A DNA stretch of 64,000 nucleotides from Bremia lactucae. Lineage: Eukaryota; Oomycota; Peronosporomycetes; Peronosporales; Peronosporaceae. Below, piece after piece: positions 42,401 to 52,245 of this stretch. Position 1 is the first letter of the stretch. Each line of letters opens with the position of its first letter. The stretch covers positions 1,980,955-2,044,954 of the forward strand of contig NC_090610.1 in NCBI RefSeq assembly GCF_004359215.1, written 5' to 3'. The position numbers and the translations under genes were made by a program. The notes under the pieces were generated by a model. The model was not told where the DNA came from, made no database searches, and saw only the letters and a program-made list of their open reading frames with translations.

Positions 42401-43964
42401 TGCTAAAGCGACTAGACTTCAGCATCCCGAGAGATTAATCCCTCCGCAGCCCGTGGATAAATCCCAGGAAGAAACCGAGACTTTGTATGTCTTTATTAAT
42501 GACAGATTAAGAGTAGGCGCTTATACTCTTGACCTGTATGCGCCTCCGAAGTTAACTTCGGATAAGCTCAATTACTAACCCTAGAACCTAAAAGGTTCTG
42601 GAGAAATCTGCATAGTGGTAGAATTAAGCAGATCTGCGTACTCGTCACAGAAGACAAATACTTCATTGATATTCCGTTAGCGTTAATTTTTGCAGAGAAC
42701 GAACGGGTTCTCAGCAGCACATCGATGGACGAGAGTGTCCTCGATTTGAAGACTCGGATTGAGAGATATACTACTCAATCCTGGGAGTCACTTAAGACAA
42801 ATCCTTTATATGCAAGGATTTGATTAAAATGAGGGATGTATTTTCTGAAACAGTTCCTTGCGATTTGCCTAAGGATAAAGGCACTCCACATAAGATCGAG
42901 CTCAAACCTGGCTCAAAGTACTGTGTCATGAAGCAGTAACCATTGCCTCGTGAACAAGTACTTGCGATCGATAAAGAATTTATCTATCGATTAAAAAGCG
43001 GGCCATGTAAGGGAGTCAACCTCCCCACATAGCTCTCCGACCTTCTGTGTGCGAAAGGCTACAGGAGGGTGGCGGATAGTACACGCATTCAATAAACTGA
43101 ATGCTACAACGGTACCGGCTCAAACGCCGATACCTAGAAAAGACGTAATCATAGATGGTATGTCTAAGAGTACCATCTTTTCGTCTATGGATCTGATGGA
43201 TGGATTTTTTCAAATCCTTATGCGTGAACGAGACATCCCGTACACAGCAGTGAGCACTCACAGTGGGATGCTCTGAGAAATGGCTACTAATGCCAAAACG
43301 GCTAAGTAACGCCCCTGCAACATTCAACAAATGCGTAACGAATCTGTTGAGACCGGTACGAGAATTCGCACCGGGTTATTTTGACGATCTATTCGTCCAT
43401 AGCCGAGCCATGGACGGAAAGACGGACGTGGAAGTTCATAAAACTTACGTTCGTCAGGTTCGTACACTTATGCAAAAGCATAAGATGTACCCAAATCTCA
43501 AGAAGTGTATATTCGCTGCAAGCGAAATACCACTTCTTGGGTGCATCGTCGGAAAACACGGCGCGCGCCCAGAACCCGAAAAGATCAAGGCAATTACCGA
43601 CTGGCCAGTTCCAGTCGATTTCAAGGGACTTAGAGAGTTCCTTGGGTTAGCGGCGTACTTGCACAATTACTCTCGCAATTATGCCGAGATGACAGTTCAT
43701 CTCTCTCGTCTCTTGAAAAAATACGAGAAATGGTTATGGAACGCTGATTGTCAGCGTTCTTTTGAAAGTATCAAGCAAAGCTTGATGCATTCGCCCACCT
43801 TGTCGATTGCAGATCAAGACAGACCATTTCATGTGGTCTGTGACGCCAGCGATTTCACATTTGGCTGTGCGTTAACGCAAAACGATACAGAAGGCGCGGA
43901 GCGCGTCAGATGCAACCAGCTGAGCGCAATTACCCAGTGCATGAAAAGGAACTCCTTGCCATAA
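42401..43964 (+). pseudogene. Element F reverse transcriptase and RNase H start
   Basis: Early relics include KIELKPGSKYCVMK followed by a TAA (near 42939). The frame from 43049 has KATGGWRIVHAFNKLNATTV and FSSMDLMDGFFQILMRERDI. From 43263, after a frame change, come [19 protein letters not shown], the catalytic YFDD (43377-43388), FLGLAAYLHNYSRNYAEM and the RNase H start FHVVCDASDFTFGCAL. Confidence 0.9.
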
Positions 43965-44338
43965 AATATGCACTAGCTAAGTTTAGGGTCTATCTCCTAG
44001 GAGATAGACCATTCATCGTATATACGGGCCATGCGTCATTACGCACGGCCATAAACAGCCCACACCTTTCGCAAAGAATGGCGAGGTGGCTATCCTTCTT
44101 CACGGAGTATAATTTCTCCGTGGAATATAAATTAGGACGACTTAATGTCGTCGCTGATGCGTTATCACGCCGACCCGATTTCGAGTCGGCTGCGCACTCC
44201 AACAGTAAAAATAATCCCACTGTTGCAACACTCATTACGAGTGTTCCGTCATCTACTTTGATTGATGACATCAAGAAAGCCTACAAAGAAGATAAACCTT
44301 CTGCGTCTAATGGATCATCTGATGAATCCATCCAATAA
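43910..44338 (+). pseudogene. Element F RNase H end
   Basis: YPVHEKELLAIKYALAKFRV, FIVYTGHASLRTAINSPHLS and LGRLNVVADALSRRPDFES are the RNase H C-terminal half. YTDHASL has become YTGHASL, which loses a catalytic aspartate. A frame change near 43905 separates it from the preceding part. Confidence 0.88.
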
Positions 44339-45413
44339 ATCTCTTAAAATTAACCGGCTTTATATCGATCGTTATCCGATCGATTCTCAACACGCAAACT
44401 ACACAGCCGTTCCGACGACACTCTACGTGTTGTCGTCCCAACTCACAATGATTTGCGCTTGCGCATCATGTGTGTCACGATGCACCAACAAGTGGGCATC
44501 GTGGACGTGAGAAAACTTGTCTCACAGAAAGTCGCGACTTTATTGGCCCCGCCAGTATCAGTTCGTGCGCAAGTACATTCGTGCTTGCGAGGTATGTCAA
44601 CGGGTGAAGCCTAGCCTTCATCCCGTGCACCTCTCCAACCTCTACCACTTTCGGCAGAATGTTGGCAGTCCGTATCTATGACTTCGTCTTCGGATTTCCC
44701 GAAGCTGATCACAAAAACAATGGAATTCTTGTTTTTGAGACAGATTCAGAAAGATGGTACATCTTGGTGCAGTACCAGAGCCACAGCTCCAGGCTGCGCC
44801 CGTGTCTTTATCGACACGGTATTCAAACTCCATGGTTTACCCCTTCAACTGGTCTGCTATAGAGATCCACGGTTTACGCCGGAGTTTTGGCAATCCGTGC
44901 GCCGAGAGATCGGAACACGGCTGACTATATCAACTTCTGATCACGGACGGAACGCGGAAATCGCGTCCTTAAAGAGATACTTCGAGGTTACGTCCAATCG
45001 TGTCCGAATTGGAGCGAGTTTTTACTATGGTCAAATTCGCCATCAACAATTCGGTACATGCGTCTAAAACGCATACACCGTTCATCGTGAATGGCTTACG
45101 CCATCCACGCATACCCACCCAATTAAAATGATCCATTAGTTCAAGGGAGGGGATGGACTCGCACGAGCAAAACCATTCCCGGCTCATGCTCATCACGATT
45201 CGAGGTTACCAACGACGCGAGTGATGTCGATGTCGAAGAAATCGACATCGAAGATGAGACAGATCTCATGGCAGTGCGCACACTGCGCACTGAAAAAGAC
45301 AGGACAAATGAGTCAGCAGAGGAATTTATGCTAGCTCGAGAATCAGTTGTCCGTTTTGTACAGGATTCCATTGCTAACATAGTGGAGCGTCAGAAACGGA
45401 ACGCAGACAAACA
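44339..45413 (+). pseudogene. Element F integrase, first copy
   Basis: Relics cover H2C2 (RKYIRACEVCQRVK-type near 44575), the core (FVFGFPEADHKNNGIL, ARVFIDTVFKLHGLPLQLV, RDPRFTPEFW) and the region before the GPY/F domain (MAVRTLRTEKDRTNES). The HPQTDG part of the core is deleted in both copies of this block. Three single-base deletions distinguish this copy from 46460-47530. It runs into the N gap. Confidence 0.85.
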
Positions 45414-45513
45414 NNNNNNNNNNNNNNNNNNNNNNNNNNNNNNNNNNNNNNNNNNNNNNNNNNNNNNNNNNNNNNNNNNNNNNNNNNNNNNNNNNNNNNN
45501 NNNNNNNNNNNNN
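45414..45513. other. Assembly gap (100 N)
   Basis: Exactly 100 N, the usual placeholder for a gap of unknown size, between integrase and chromodomain tail of the first F copy. Confidence 1.
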
Positions 45514-46134
45514 CTGGTTATTGACGTTGAGGGCCTCGTCTGTTAGTATAACGAGACTCATCAGATGGATTAGAGGGTCCATTGAAAAACGCGCGCCCCT
45601 GGCGCGTGTAAATCTATTGCAAAAAACGTCAATCGCATCGGCATCTCAATAGAGATGCGAGCCCTTCCCCAGGGGGAAGAAAGGGAGTATTCATCTCCTT
45701 TCACTCGTTTCGTATTGTCGACACAACATGGACACGGGTCGCCCTACGTGAGGCATGGAAGTCCTGCCTCACGAGACGACCGGTGCAATTTTAAACCTTG
45801 CACCGGTTGGATTCGTTTCTCAAACTTAACGCGAATTGCGTTAGGACTTTGAAGCCGCATCCAATGTCTTTGACATTGGAAAAAAACGCGCTTCAGGCTT
45901 GCATTAACGAGATTTTATCTCGCTTGTTGTTGCCACTATACCATCGATGCTTAAGAAAACCATCGAGGTAAAAATCTTCCTTAGCGCAAAAGTTCTTCGC
46001 GCTGGGATCCAGGCCATGTAGCTTTGCCGCAATAAATAAAGGATATTAATTGTGAGGAGTTGTCTCTCCAGACAAGTTACTGACTAGCCGTTCGGGTAAA
46101 GCCACGGCTTTTTCTCAGGGTAAGACGAGACATT
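45514..46134. pseudogene. Chromodomain tail (+) and antisense-frame remnant (-) of F
   Basis: Just after the gap the plus strand reads LVIDVEGLV and YNETHQMD, like the end of a Gypsy chromodomain. From about 45900 to 46134 the minus strand matches the antisense frame at 48160-48430 (KPR-GF region, CGKATWPGSQREELLR in a shifted frame). The stretch between has no recognised domain. Confidence 0.6.
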
Positions 46135-46465
46135 TTATTGTATGTACTCGGACACGGACCATGCGTCATTACGCACGGCCCTAAACAGTCCACACCTCTC
46201 GCAAAGAATGGCGAGGTGGCTATCCTTCTTTACGGAGAATAATTTCTTCGTAGAATATAAACTAGAACGACTTAATGTCGTCGCTAATGCGTTATCACGC
46301 TGACCCGATTTCGAGCCGGCTGTGCACTCGAGCAGTGAAAATAATCCCACTGTTGCAACACTCATTACAAGTGTTCCATCATCACCTCTGTTTGATGACA
46401 TAAAAAAGCCTACACAGAAGATAAACCTTCTGCGTCTAATGGATCATCTGATGAATCCATCCAAT
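46135..46465 (+). pseudogene. Element F RNase H end, second copy
   Basis: It matches 44020-44338 (HASLRTALNSPHLS, NVVANALSR) with about one change in fifteen. YTDHASL has become SDTDHA, keeping the aspartate lost in the first copy. Confidence 0.82.
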
Positions 46466-47960
46466 AAATCTCTTAAAATTAACCGGCTTTATATCGATCG
46501 TTATCCGATCGATTCTCAACACGCAAACTACACAGCCGTTCCGACGACACTCTACGTGTTGTCGTCCCAACTCACAATGATTTGCGCTTGCGCATCATGT
46601 GTGTCACGATGCACCAACAAGTGGGCATCGTGGACGTGAGAAAACTTGTCTCACAGAAAGTCGCGACTTTATTGGCCCCGCCAGTATCAGTTCGTGCGCA
46701 AGTACATTCGTGCTTGCGAGGTATGTCAACGGGTGAAGGCCTAGCCTTCATCCCGTGCACCTCTCCAACCTCTACCACTTTCGGCAGAATGTTGGCAGTC
46801 CGTATCTATGGACTTCGTCTTCGGATTTCCCGAAGCTGATCACAAAAACAATGGAATCCTTGTTTTTGTAGACAGATTCAGAAAAATGGTACATCTTGGT
46901 GCAGTACCAGAGCCACAGCTCCAGGCTGCGCCCGTGTCTTTATCGACACGGTATTCAAACTCCATGGTTTACCCCTTCAACTGGTCTGCTATAGAGATCC
47001 ACGGTTTACGCCGGAGTTTTGGCAATCCGTGTGCCGAGAGATCGGAACACGGCTGACTATATCAACTTCTGATCACGGACGGAACGCGGAAATCGCGTCC
47101 TTGAAGAGATACTTCGAGGTTACGTCCAATCGTGTCCGAATTGGAGCGAGTTTTTACTATGGTCAAATTCGCCATCAACAATTCGGTACATGCGTCTAAA
47201 ACGCATACACCGTTCATCGTGAATGGCTTACGCCATCCACGCATACCCACCCAATTAAAATGATCCATTAGTTCAAGGGAGGGGATGGACTCGCACGAGC
47301 AAAACCATTCCCGGCTCATGCTCATCACGATTCGAGGTTACCAACGACGCGAGTGATGTCGATGTCGAAGAAATCGACATCGAAGATGAGACAGATCTCA
47401 TGGCAGTGCGCACACTGCGCACTGAAAAAGACAGGACAAATGAGTCAGCAGAGGAATTTATGCTAGCTCGAGAATCAGTTGTCCGTTTTGTACAGGATTC
47501 CATTGCTAACGCAGTGGACCAACAGAAACGGAATGCATACAAACATGGAAGAGCAAATGTTCATTCATTTAATATTAATGATCTAGTGCTACTCTCTACG
47601 GTAAACTTACCTAAGCGCATAGTCACTAATGTGGGTAGCAGTAAACTACTACCCAAGTTCACTGGGCCTTTCCGTGTACTGCATCGAAGAGGCAATGCGT
47701 ACACAATAGAATTGCCACGTAGGATGCGAACGCATCCTACATTTTACGTTGGTCGGCTCCACCCGTACCATCAGTACGCGGTTTCTTCCGAGGACGGATC
47801 TGGCCACCCTTTTCAAGATTCCCTTAAAGATTCTTGTGGTCACGAACCAGATTCTCATGCTGAAACTGGAGACTCTCATGTCGGGTCCGAAGATCCTCGA
47901 AACCGCGATGATCTGACGACAGCTCATCACGAAGAGTGTGATACTTCCGTTCGTACTTAA
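46466..47960 (+). pseudogene. Element F integrase, second copy, with C-terminal domain
   Basis: The core reads MDFVFGFPEADHKNNGILVF and VDRFRKMVHLGAVPEPQ; the rest matches the first copy, including the deleted HPQTDG. The frame 47400-47960 holds the integrase C-terminus: FNINDLVLLSTVNLPKRI, LLPKFTGPFRVLHRRGNAYT and RTHPTFYVGRLHPYHQYAV. Linker relics continue to about 48190 (PQPLVDSPRCSE) without a chromodomain. Confidence 0.88.
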
Positions 47961-48003
47961 ACATTGAGAACGCACTCTTCGAACGTTCTTCCAACCGTTC
48001 GAT

Positions 48004-48886
48004 TTAGTGAGCCTTCACCGACTGCTCCAGCGAGTGACGTTTACCGCGCTCGTGATCAAGACCCTCCTCCAATACATGGAGGAAGTGGTCGAGTTTGTCG
48101 ATCTTCGACTCTACATCCGACACACGGGTCGGATCTAATTTTCTCTCCTCTGCCACAGCCATTGGTGGATTCCCCACGATGCAGTGAGTTTTTATTTCGC
48201 TTATTGTTGCCACTATACAATCGATGCTTAAAAAAGCATCGAGATAAAAATCTTCTCTAGCGCGAAAGTTCTTCGCGCTGGGATCAAGGCCATGTAGCTT
48301 TGTCGCAATAAATAAGGGATATTTATTGTGAGGAGTAGTATCTCCAGTCAAGATACTGACTACTTGTTCGAGCAAAAGCCACGGCTTTTCCTCAGGGGCA
48401 AGACGATAAATTTTATTGGTACCCACTGAAGCAGGGGTATCACAAGAACTTTTATTACGATGGCTTACACCATCGTCATCACCACGCACAGAAATATGTG
48501 CGGGTGACGTCACAGAAGACGGTGCTGGCGATGAGGAATCATCCTCATCGTCGGAACCAAACATGCAATAGCGAATGCTAATAGCACGTCCATCCGATTG
48601 AGTCCCCTCATTCGAAGGCTCATAGTTAGCCGCCTGACGAGATCAGGCGACAGTTCTGTTCTCCCCGAGTCGGCCATCTCGTCCGACTCGAATTCGACCG
48701 CCAAAGAGGGGTCGCATTCACGTGGTGACTCACCACATACACCGCAACAGTTAGTGTTGCGGGAGAAGATGAAACTACGGCAGACAATCTGTCTGCCGCA
48801 ACTGACAATAATGGGTCGCCCGCGGCTGCATGTACCGCAGCCGAAGGCGCCGCACTATTCGCACACCGCATAGACTCGTTAATCAT
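48004..48886 (-). pseudogene. Antisense ORF of element F
   Basis: Three minus-strand frames follow one another from 48886 to 48004 between the 3' LTR and pol. The start region is Ala/Ser-rich. The middle part (48704) includes EFESDEMADSGRTELSPDLV. The last frame (48564-48004, 186 residues) is acidic at first (MFGSDDEDDSSSPAPSS). It then has KIYRLAPEEKPWLLLEQVV and ends with a likely coiled coil (VSDVESKIDKLDHFLHVLEE). It converges on pol, whose frame ends at 47960, and overlaps the pol linker. The block YRLAPEE faintly recalls YRFTPLSADE of element A, but homology is not established. No function is known to me. Confidence 0.65.
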
Positions 48887-49002
48887 GCGATAGGATTGAA
48901 ATGATGGTTCTGACCAATCAACATCGTTTTCAATTAAGTGGTTTTATAGTGACCACTCTATTCAATGACAGTAAGAGTGATTGTCGTCTAAGGGAGTAGT
49001 GA

Positions 49003-49437
49003 TGTAACGGGGTGTATCGTCACATGAAATTAACACTTAAAGGTTGTTATTTAAAATGTTATCTAAAAGGTCGATAATATTTGAAGAATATTACTTTACA
49101 TAGTAATATTTGGAAAGCTTATCCATTGGTATATATAGGCCATTATACCTATTAGCTCCGCGGTCCAGTCAGCATTGGACGCGCGCAAAGAGAGAGACAG
49201 ATAAGACTTTATTACATGTTTTGTATTAGTATATAATTAAGTTAGTATTAAACAGATAGAAACAGAAGAACTTAATTATATTAAATACAGTTTACTTTAA
49301 TCCCTCTATAAAGCAAGTGTTTTAAAAGAGTCTTCCTTTGCACGTGCTAGTGTACGTGAAGTGACGTGAGGCACCTCTCGCACTGAAGCAGTGCGAAGTG
49401 GACTTGTACTGAAGCAGTACAAGTCGGCAGTGCCCTG
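49003..49437 (+). repeat. 3' LTR-gamma of element F
   Basis: It starts TGTAACGGGGTGTATCG and runs to GGCAGTGCCCTG, where the terminal bases are changed. Two adjacent stem-loops near its end (CGCACTGAAGCAGTGCG and ACTTGTACTGAAGCAGTACA) recur in the copy at 13685-14110. Confidence 0.9.
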
Positions 49438-49454
49438 TGTGCAACGCTCCATCT

Positions 49455-49595
49455 ATTTAAGAAAAGAGGGCGCCCAAAGAAGAAGCATCCCATCACAACA
49501 AGCAACTTAAAAAATTGAAAAGCGCCAAACCAGAAAGTTCGGAATGTGCCACCAATTTGGTCATAATCGTAGGACCTGCCCGAGTAAGGACGCAT
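49455..49595 (+). pseudogene. MULE-type transposase C-terminal zinc-knuckle relic
   Basis: In shifting plus-strand frames I read RPKKKHPITTS and, near 49548-49597, GMCHQFGHNRRTCPSKDA. GRPKK followed by CxxxGHNRRTCP resembles the C-terminus of Mutator-like transposases. Nothing of the catalytic domain is present. Confidence 0.5.
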
Positions 49596-49734
49596 GATTG
49601 AATGCTTGTATCTCTAGTTCAAAGTGCAGGATAATTAGAGGGTAAATATCCAAAACTGGGTTTTCCTCGCCATAAAAACAGACCCCATGTCTTAAAATTA
49701 ATGCGAATGATTAAGATAAGTTTGTAGTTTCCTT
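49596..49734. other. AT-rich spacer
   Basis: No gene or repeat recognised; it may be the 3' flank of the transposase relic. Confidence 0.4.
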
Positions 49735-50010
49735 CATTCTATAGTAAAGCTAAATAGCAACGCCTTCAATCATATTTCTTCATGATCCCAAGCTTGTGTA
49801 TACTCGTACGTATACTATACATACGTTGTATATTATTTTATATATTAATTATTTTTGTATTTTTTTATCTTTTAATTATTTGGTTATATAGTTTTTATAT
49901 ATAAATTATTTTGGTATAGTTTGGTATATTTTTGTCTATATTTTTGATTATTTGGTATATTTGTTTTATTTATAATTATTCTAATATATTTAATATATTT
50001 TTGTACATTC
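49735..50010 (+). repeat. Second copy of the AT-rich dispersed repeat
   Basis: CAACGCCTTCAATCATATTTCTTCATGAT is followed by GTATACTCGTACGTATACTATACATACG and a long AT tract with TTGGTATAT strings. It parallels the minus-strand copy at 39620-39400, but the U2-like segment is replaced by a short CAAGCTTG stretch. Confidence 0.6.
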
Positions 50011-50247
50011 CCTTGTTATAATGACTTGCACGTGCTTGACGTCATAACCCCCAAGAAGCCAGACGGTGGGCAAAATAGCAGAATAAGCTCAAAAGCTTTA
50101 CTCAAAGCTAAGTTACATACATTTAGTTGATTGATCGTACCAGGCGAATACTTGGCGCGCTGTGCAGTATTATATCCGTAGACCAGGTGTACCGTAAAAG
50201 ACCCATCACTCAATCCATTTAAATCCCAATTTTAGCACCTGAAAACG

Positions 50248-51852
50248 ATGGATGCGAAGCCGCGCGTGATGGTGCTTGGCGGCGCCGGCATGGTCGGCCG
50301 TAATCTCGTTGAGTATTTGGTCGACCGTGACTTGGTATCGGGTATACGCGTTGTTGATAAGACGTTGCCAGAGATTTCATACTTTAGGTACTTGTTCCCC
50401 CACGAGTCTCTGCTAGTTAGCTCCTCACTAAATTTGTTACAGCGCCGCGCACATGAAGGCATTTGCAGACGGCCGTGTCAAGTTTGTGCAGGCAGACTTG
50501 ACACGGGATCCTCATCTCGATCGCGCTTTTAATCCTGAATTCGGCCCTTACGACTTTGTATTCAACCTCGCAGGAGAGACAAAGTGTGGACTGTCGGAGT
50601 CCGTGTACGCCTCGAATTGCCGCGATTTGTCGGTACTGTGCGGTGCGTCATGCTTTTTACGTCTGTTAAAGCGAACATAAACAAAATTAGCCGACACCTT
50701 GATAGCCAGGAGGTCGCAGGAAGTGGGCGTGAAGTGCTTTGTTGAAGTGTCTACGGCATTCGTTTACAAGTCGCAGGTTAAGCAGCCCGCAAAGGAGGAC
50801 GCCGAGCTGCAGCCATGGACCTTACAAGCCAAGTACAAGCTGCAAGGAGAGAATATAATTCGCCAATTACCGAATATGAGAGTGGTGATTCTTCGCCTCG
50901 CAACAGTCCGTTACAATTGGAGTTTTACACCACACACTACTTTTTTTACGACGCTTATGTTGTTTTAAAGGTGTATGGATCGGCGGATTTAGCAGGGCTC
51001 ATGCCTCGAATCGTTTGTGCCGCATCGTAGGAGTTACATTTGCGATTATGATCACAGTTGACCTGCATATCTCATGCCGTGTGTTCACCAGTTATGTTAA
51101 GTTAGAGGAAAAGATGAAGCTGTTGTGGGACGCAGAGATGCGCGTCAACACGGTACGTTGACCTGATATCCGCCACATTTCACCAGTTCCTGACATGTTC
51201 TGAAAATAGGTTCATGTGTTTGATGTGTGCCAAGCACTGTGGCACGTGACGAGTGCCGGCAAGGATGGCGAGGTTTACAACTTGGTAGACAAAAACGATA
51301 CTAGTACGCGATGCCAATGGACACTAGGTTGTAGCTGAGCATTAATTGTATCGCGTTTGCAGATCAAGCAAAACTTAATGCCATGATGGAGGAGATCTTC
51401 CACATTAAGACTGGCTTTATTGGCAAGCTCGTGTCGAATTTAGCACGCGTCCGTCTTTCTGACGTCGTGGACGATGCCAATGAGAAGCACATGCAGCCCT
51501 GGGCCGATCTATGTGCGGTACGTTAAAAAGCATTTACATTCTTCGCTCGAGTTTGTTCTCACGGAGTTTATTTAGGAATACGAGATTACCAATTCGCCAT
51601 TAACGCCTTACATTGACAAGGAATTGCTGCAACATAATCACCTCTACGCCGATGGCTCCAAGATTGAGACGACGGGCTTCAAATACCAGTACCCAACAGT
51701 AGGTGACCAATCGTATAGTAGCGCTGTGACCGTCACTTTTATCTGACGATCTTGCTGACTCATCTTGTCAGTTGGAGCCAAAGGAAGTGCGTGGCGTACT
51801 GGAAGAATTGATCGCCCAAAAAATTTTCCCGCCAATCTTGTCACTAAATTAG
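50248..51852 (+). CDS. Atypical extended short-chain dehydrogenase/reductase, nine exons
   Basis: I place exons at 50248-50387, 50443-50642, 50691-50905, 50971-51026, 51092-51152, 51210-51303, 51363-51517, 51576-51698 and 51772-51852. All eight introns are GT-AG and 48-74 bp, and the frame is kept throughout. The second acceptor could instead be at 50705. The protein opens with a Rossmann nucleotide-binding motif (VMVLGGAGMVGRNLVEYL) and has VKFVQADLTRD, FVFNLAGETK and FVEVSTAFVY, as in NAD(P)-dependent epimerase/dehydratase proteins. The usual Y-x3-K catalytic pair appears as KYKLQGE, with Gly in the Lys place, so catalysis by the standard mechanism is doubtful. The C-terminal half (VFDVCQALWHVTSAGKDGEV, YNLVDKNDT) fits the substrate-binding region. 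The substrate is unknown. Confidence 0.85.
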
Positions 51853-52245
51853 ACGACATCGCGATGGCTCGGTCTACAATGTGGCGTCCTCGACACTTTA
51901 GACTTGCGGTATACAGTTCTTGAGTGTTAACAACAGCACGACTACCTGAGTTCTGATTTGGCAAAACTTAGGTTGTGTAGAACTTCTCGTACATTAATTA
52001 GCTGTTTATACCTCAATAGACGACACACTCGATTGTGCCTTCCCCCTGTTATTTCTGCTTCGTGTGTGCGCTCGCTATCCAGACGCACGTGCAGTTGTCA
52101 GCCCATTACGTGGCTATAATTTTTGGTCAATACTCTTTGGTAAAACAAACAGTAGAAACTCGTCGAGTAGAGCTATTGACGTGCCATCGCTTGCGGCGCC
52201 TTTACGTCATCCTATTGTTTTTTTTGTATAAACACACAAGTGACT
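51853..52245. other. Intergenic region before the kinase gene
   Basis: About 390 bp holding the 3' end of the dehydrogenase transcript and the kinase promoter. A T-rich tract lies at 52215-52227, just before the kinase start. No other feature seen. Confidence 0.5.

Larger units (their letters stand above)
39972..49437 (+). mobile_element. Element F: Gypsy chromovirus-like element(s) with LTR-gamma
   Basis: Between an LTR-gamma at 39972 and one at 49003 lie Gag, protease, RT, RNase H, integrase and a chromodomain tail on the plus strand, and an antisense frame before the last LTR. The segment 40348-40905 is inverted. A second RNase H-integrase block at 46135-47960 nearly duplicates 44020-45413. 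The whole may be two copies of one family fused by recombination or by the assembler across the gap at 45414. Confidence 0.85.

Noticed and set aside
44642..44833. Minus-strand frames opposite the element F integrase (also 44969-45380 and 47062-47542)
   Set aside because: They are shadows of integrase coding sequence, repeated exactly in the second copy because the DNA is duplicated. They are not at the position of the antisense ORF.
49437..49442. Target-site duplication for element F
   Set aside because: The last bases of the 3' LTR are altered, and no 5-bp match to 39967-39971 is seen.
52240..52245. GTG at 52240 as start of the kinase
   Set aside because: A normal ATG follows two codons later at 52246; nuclear oomycete genes use ATG.
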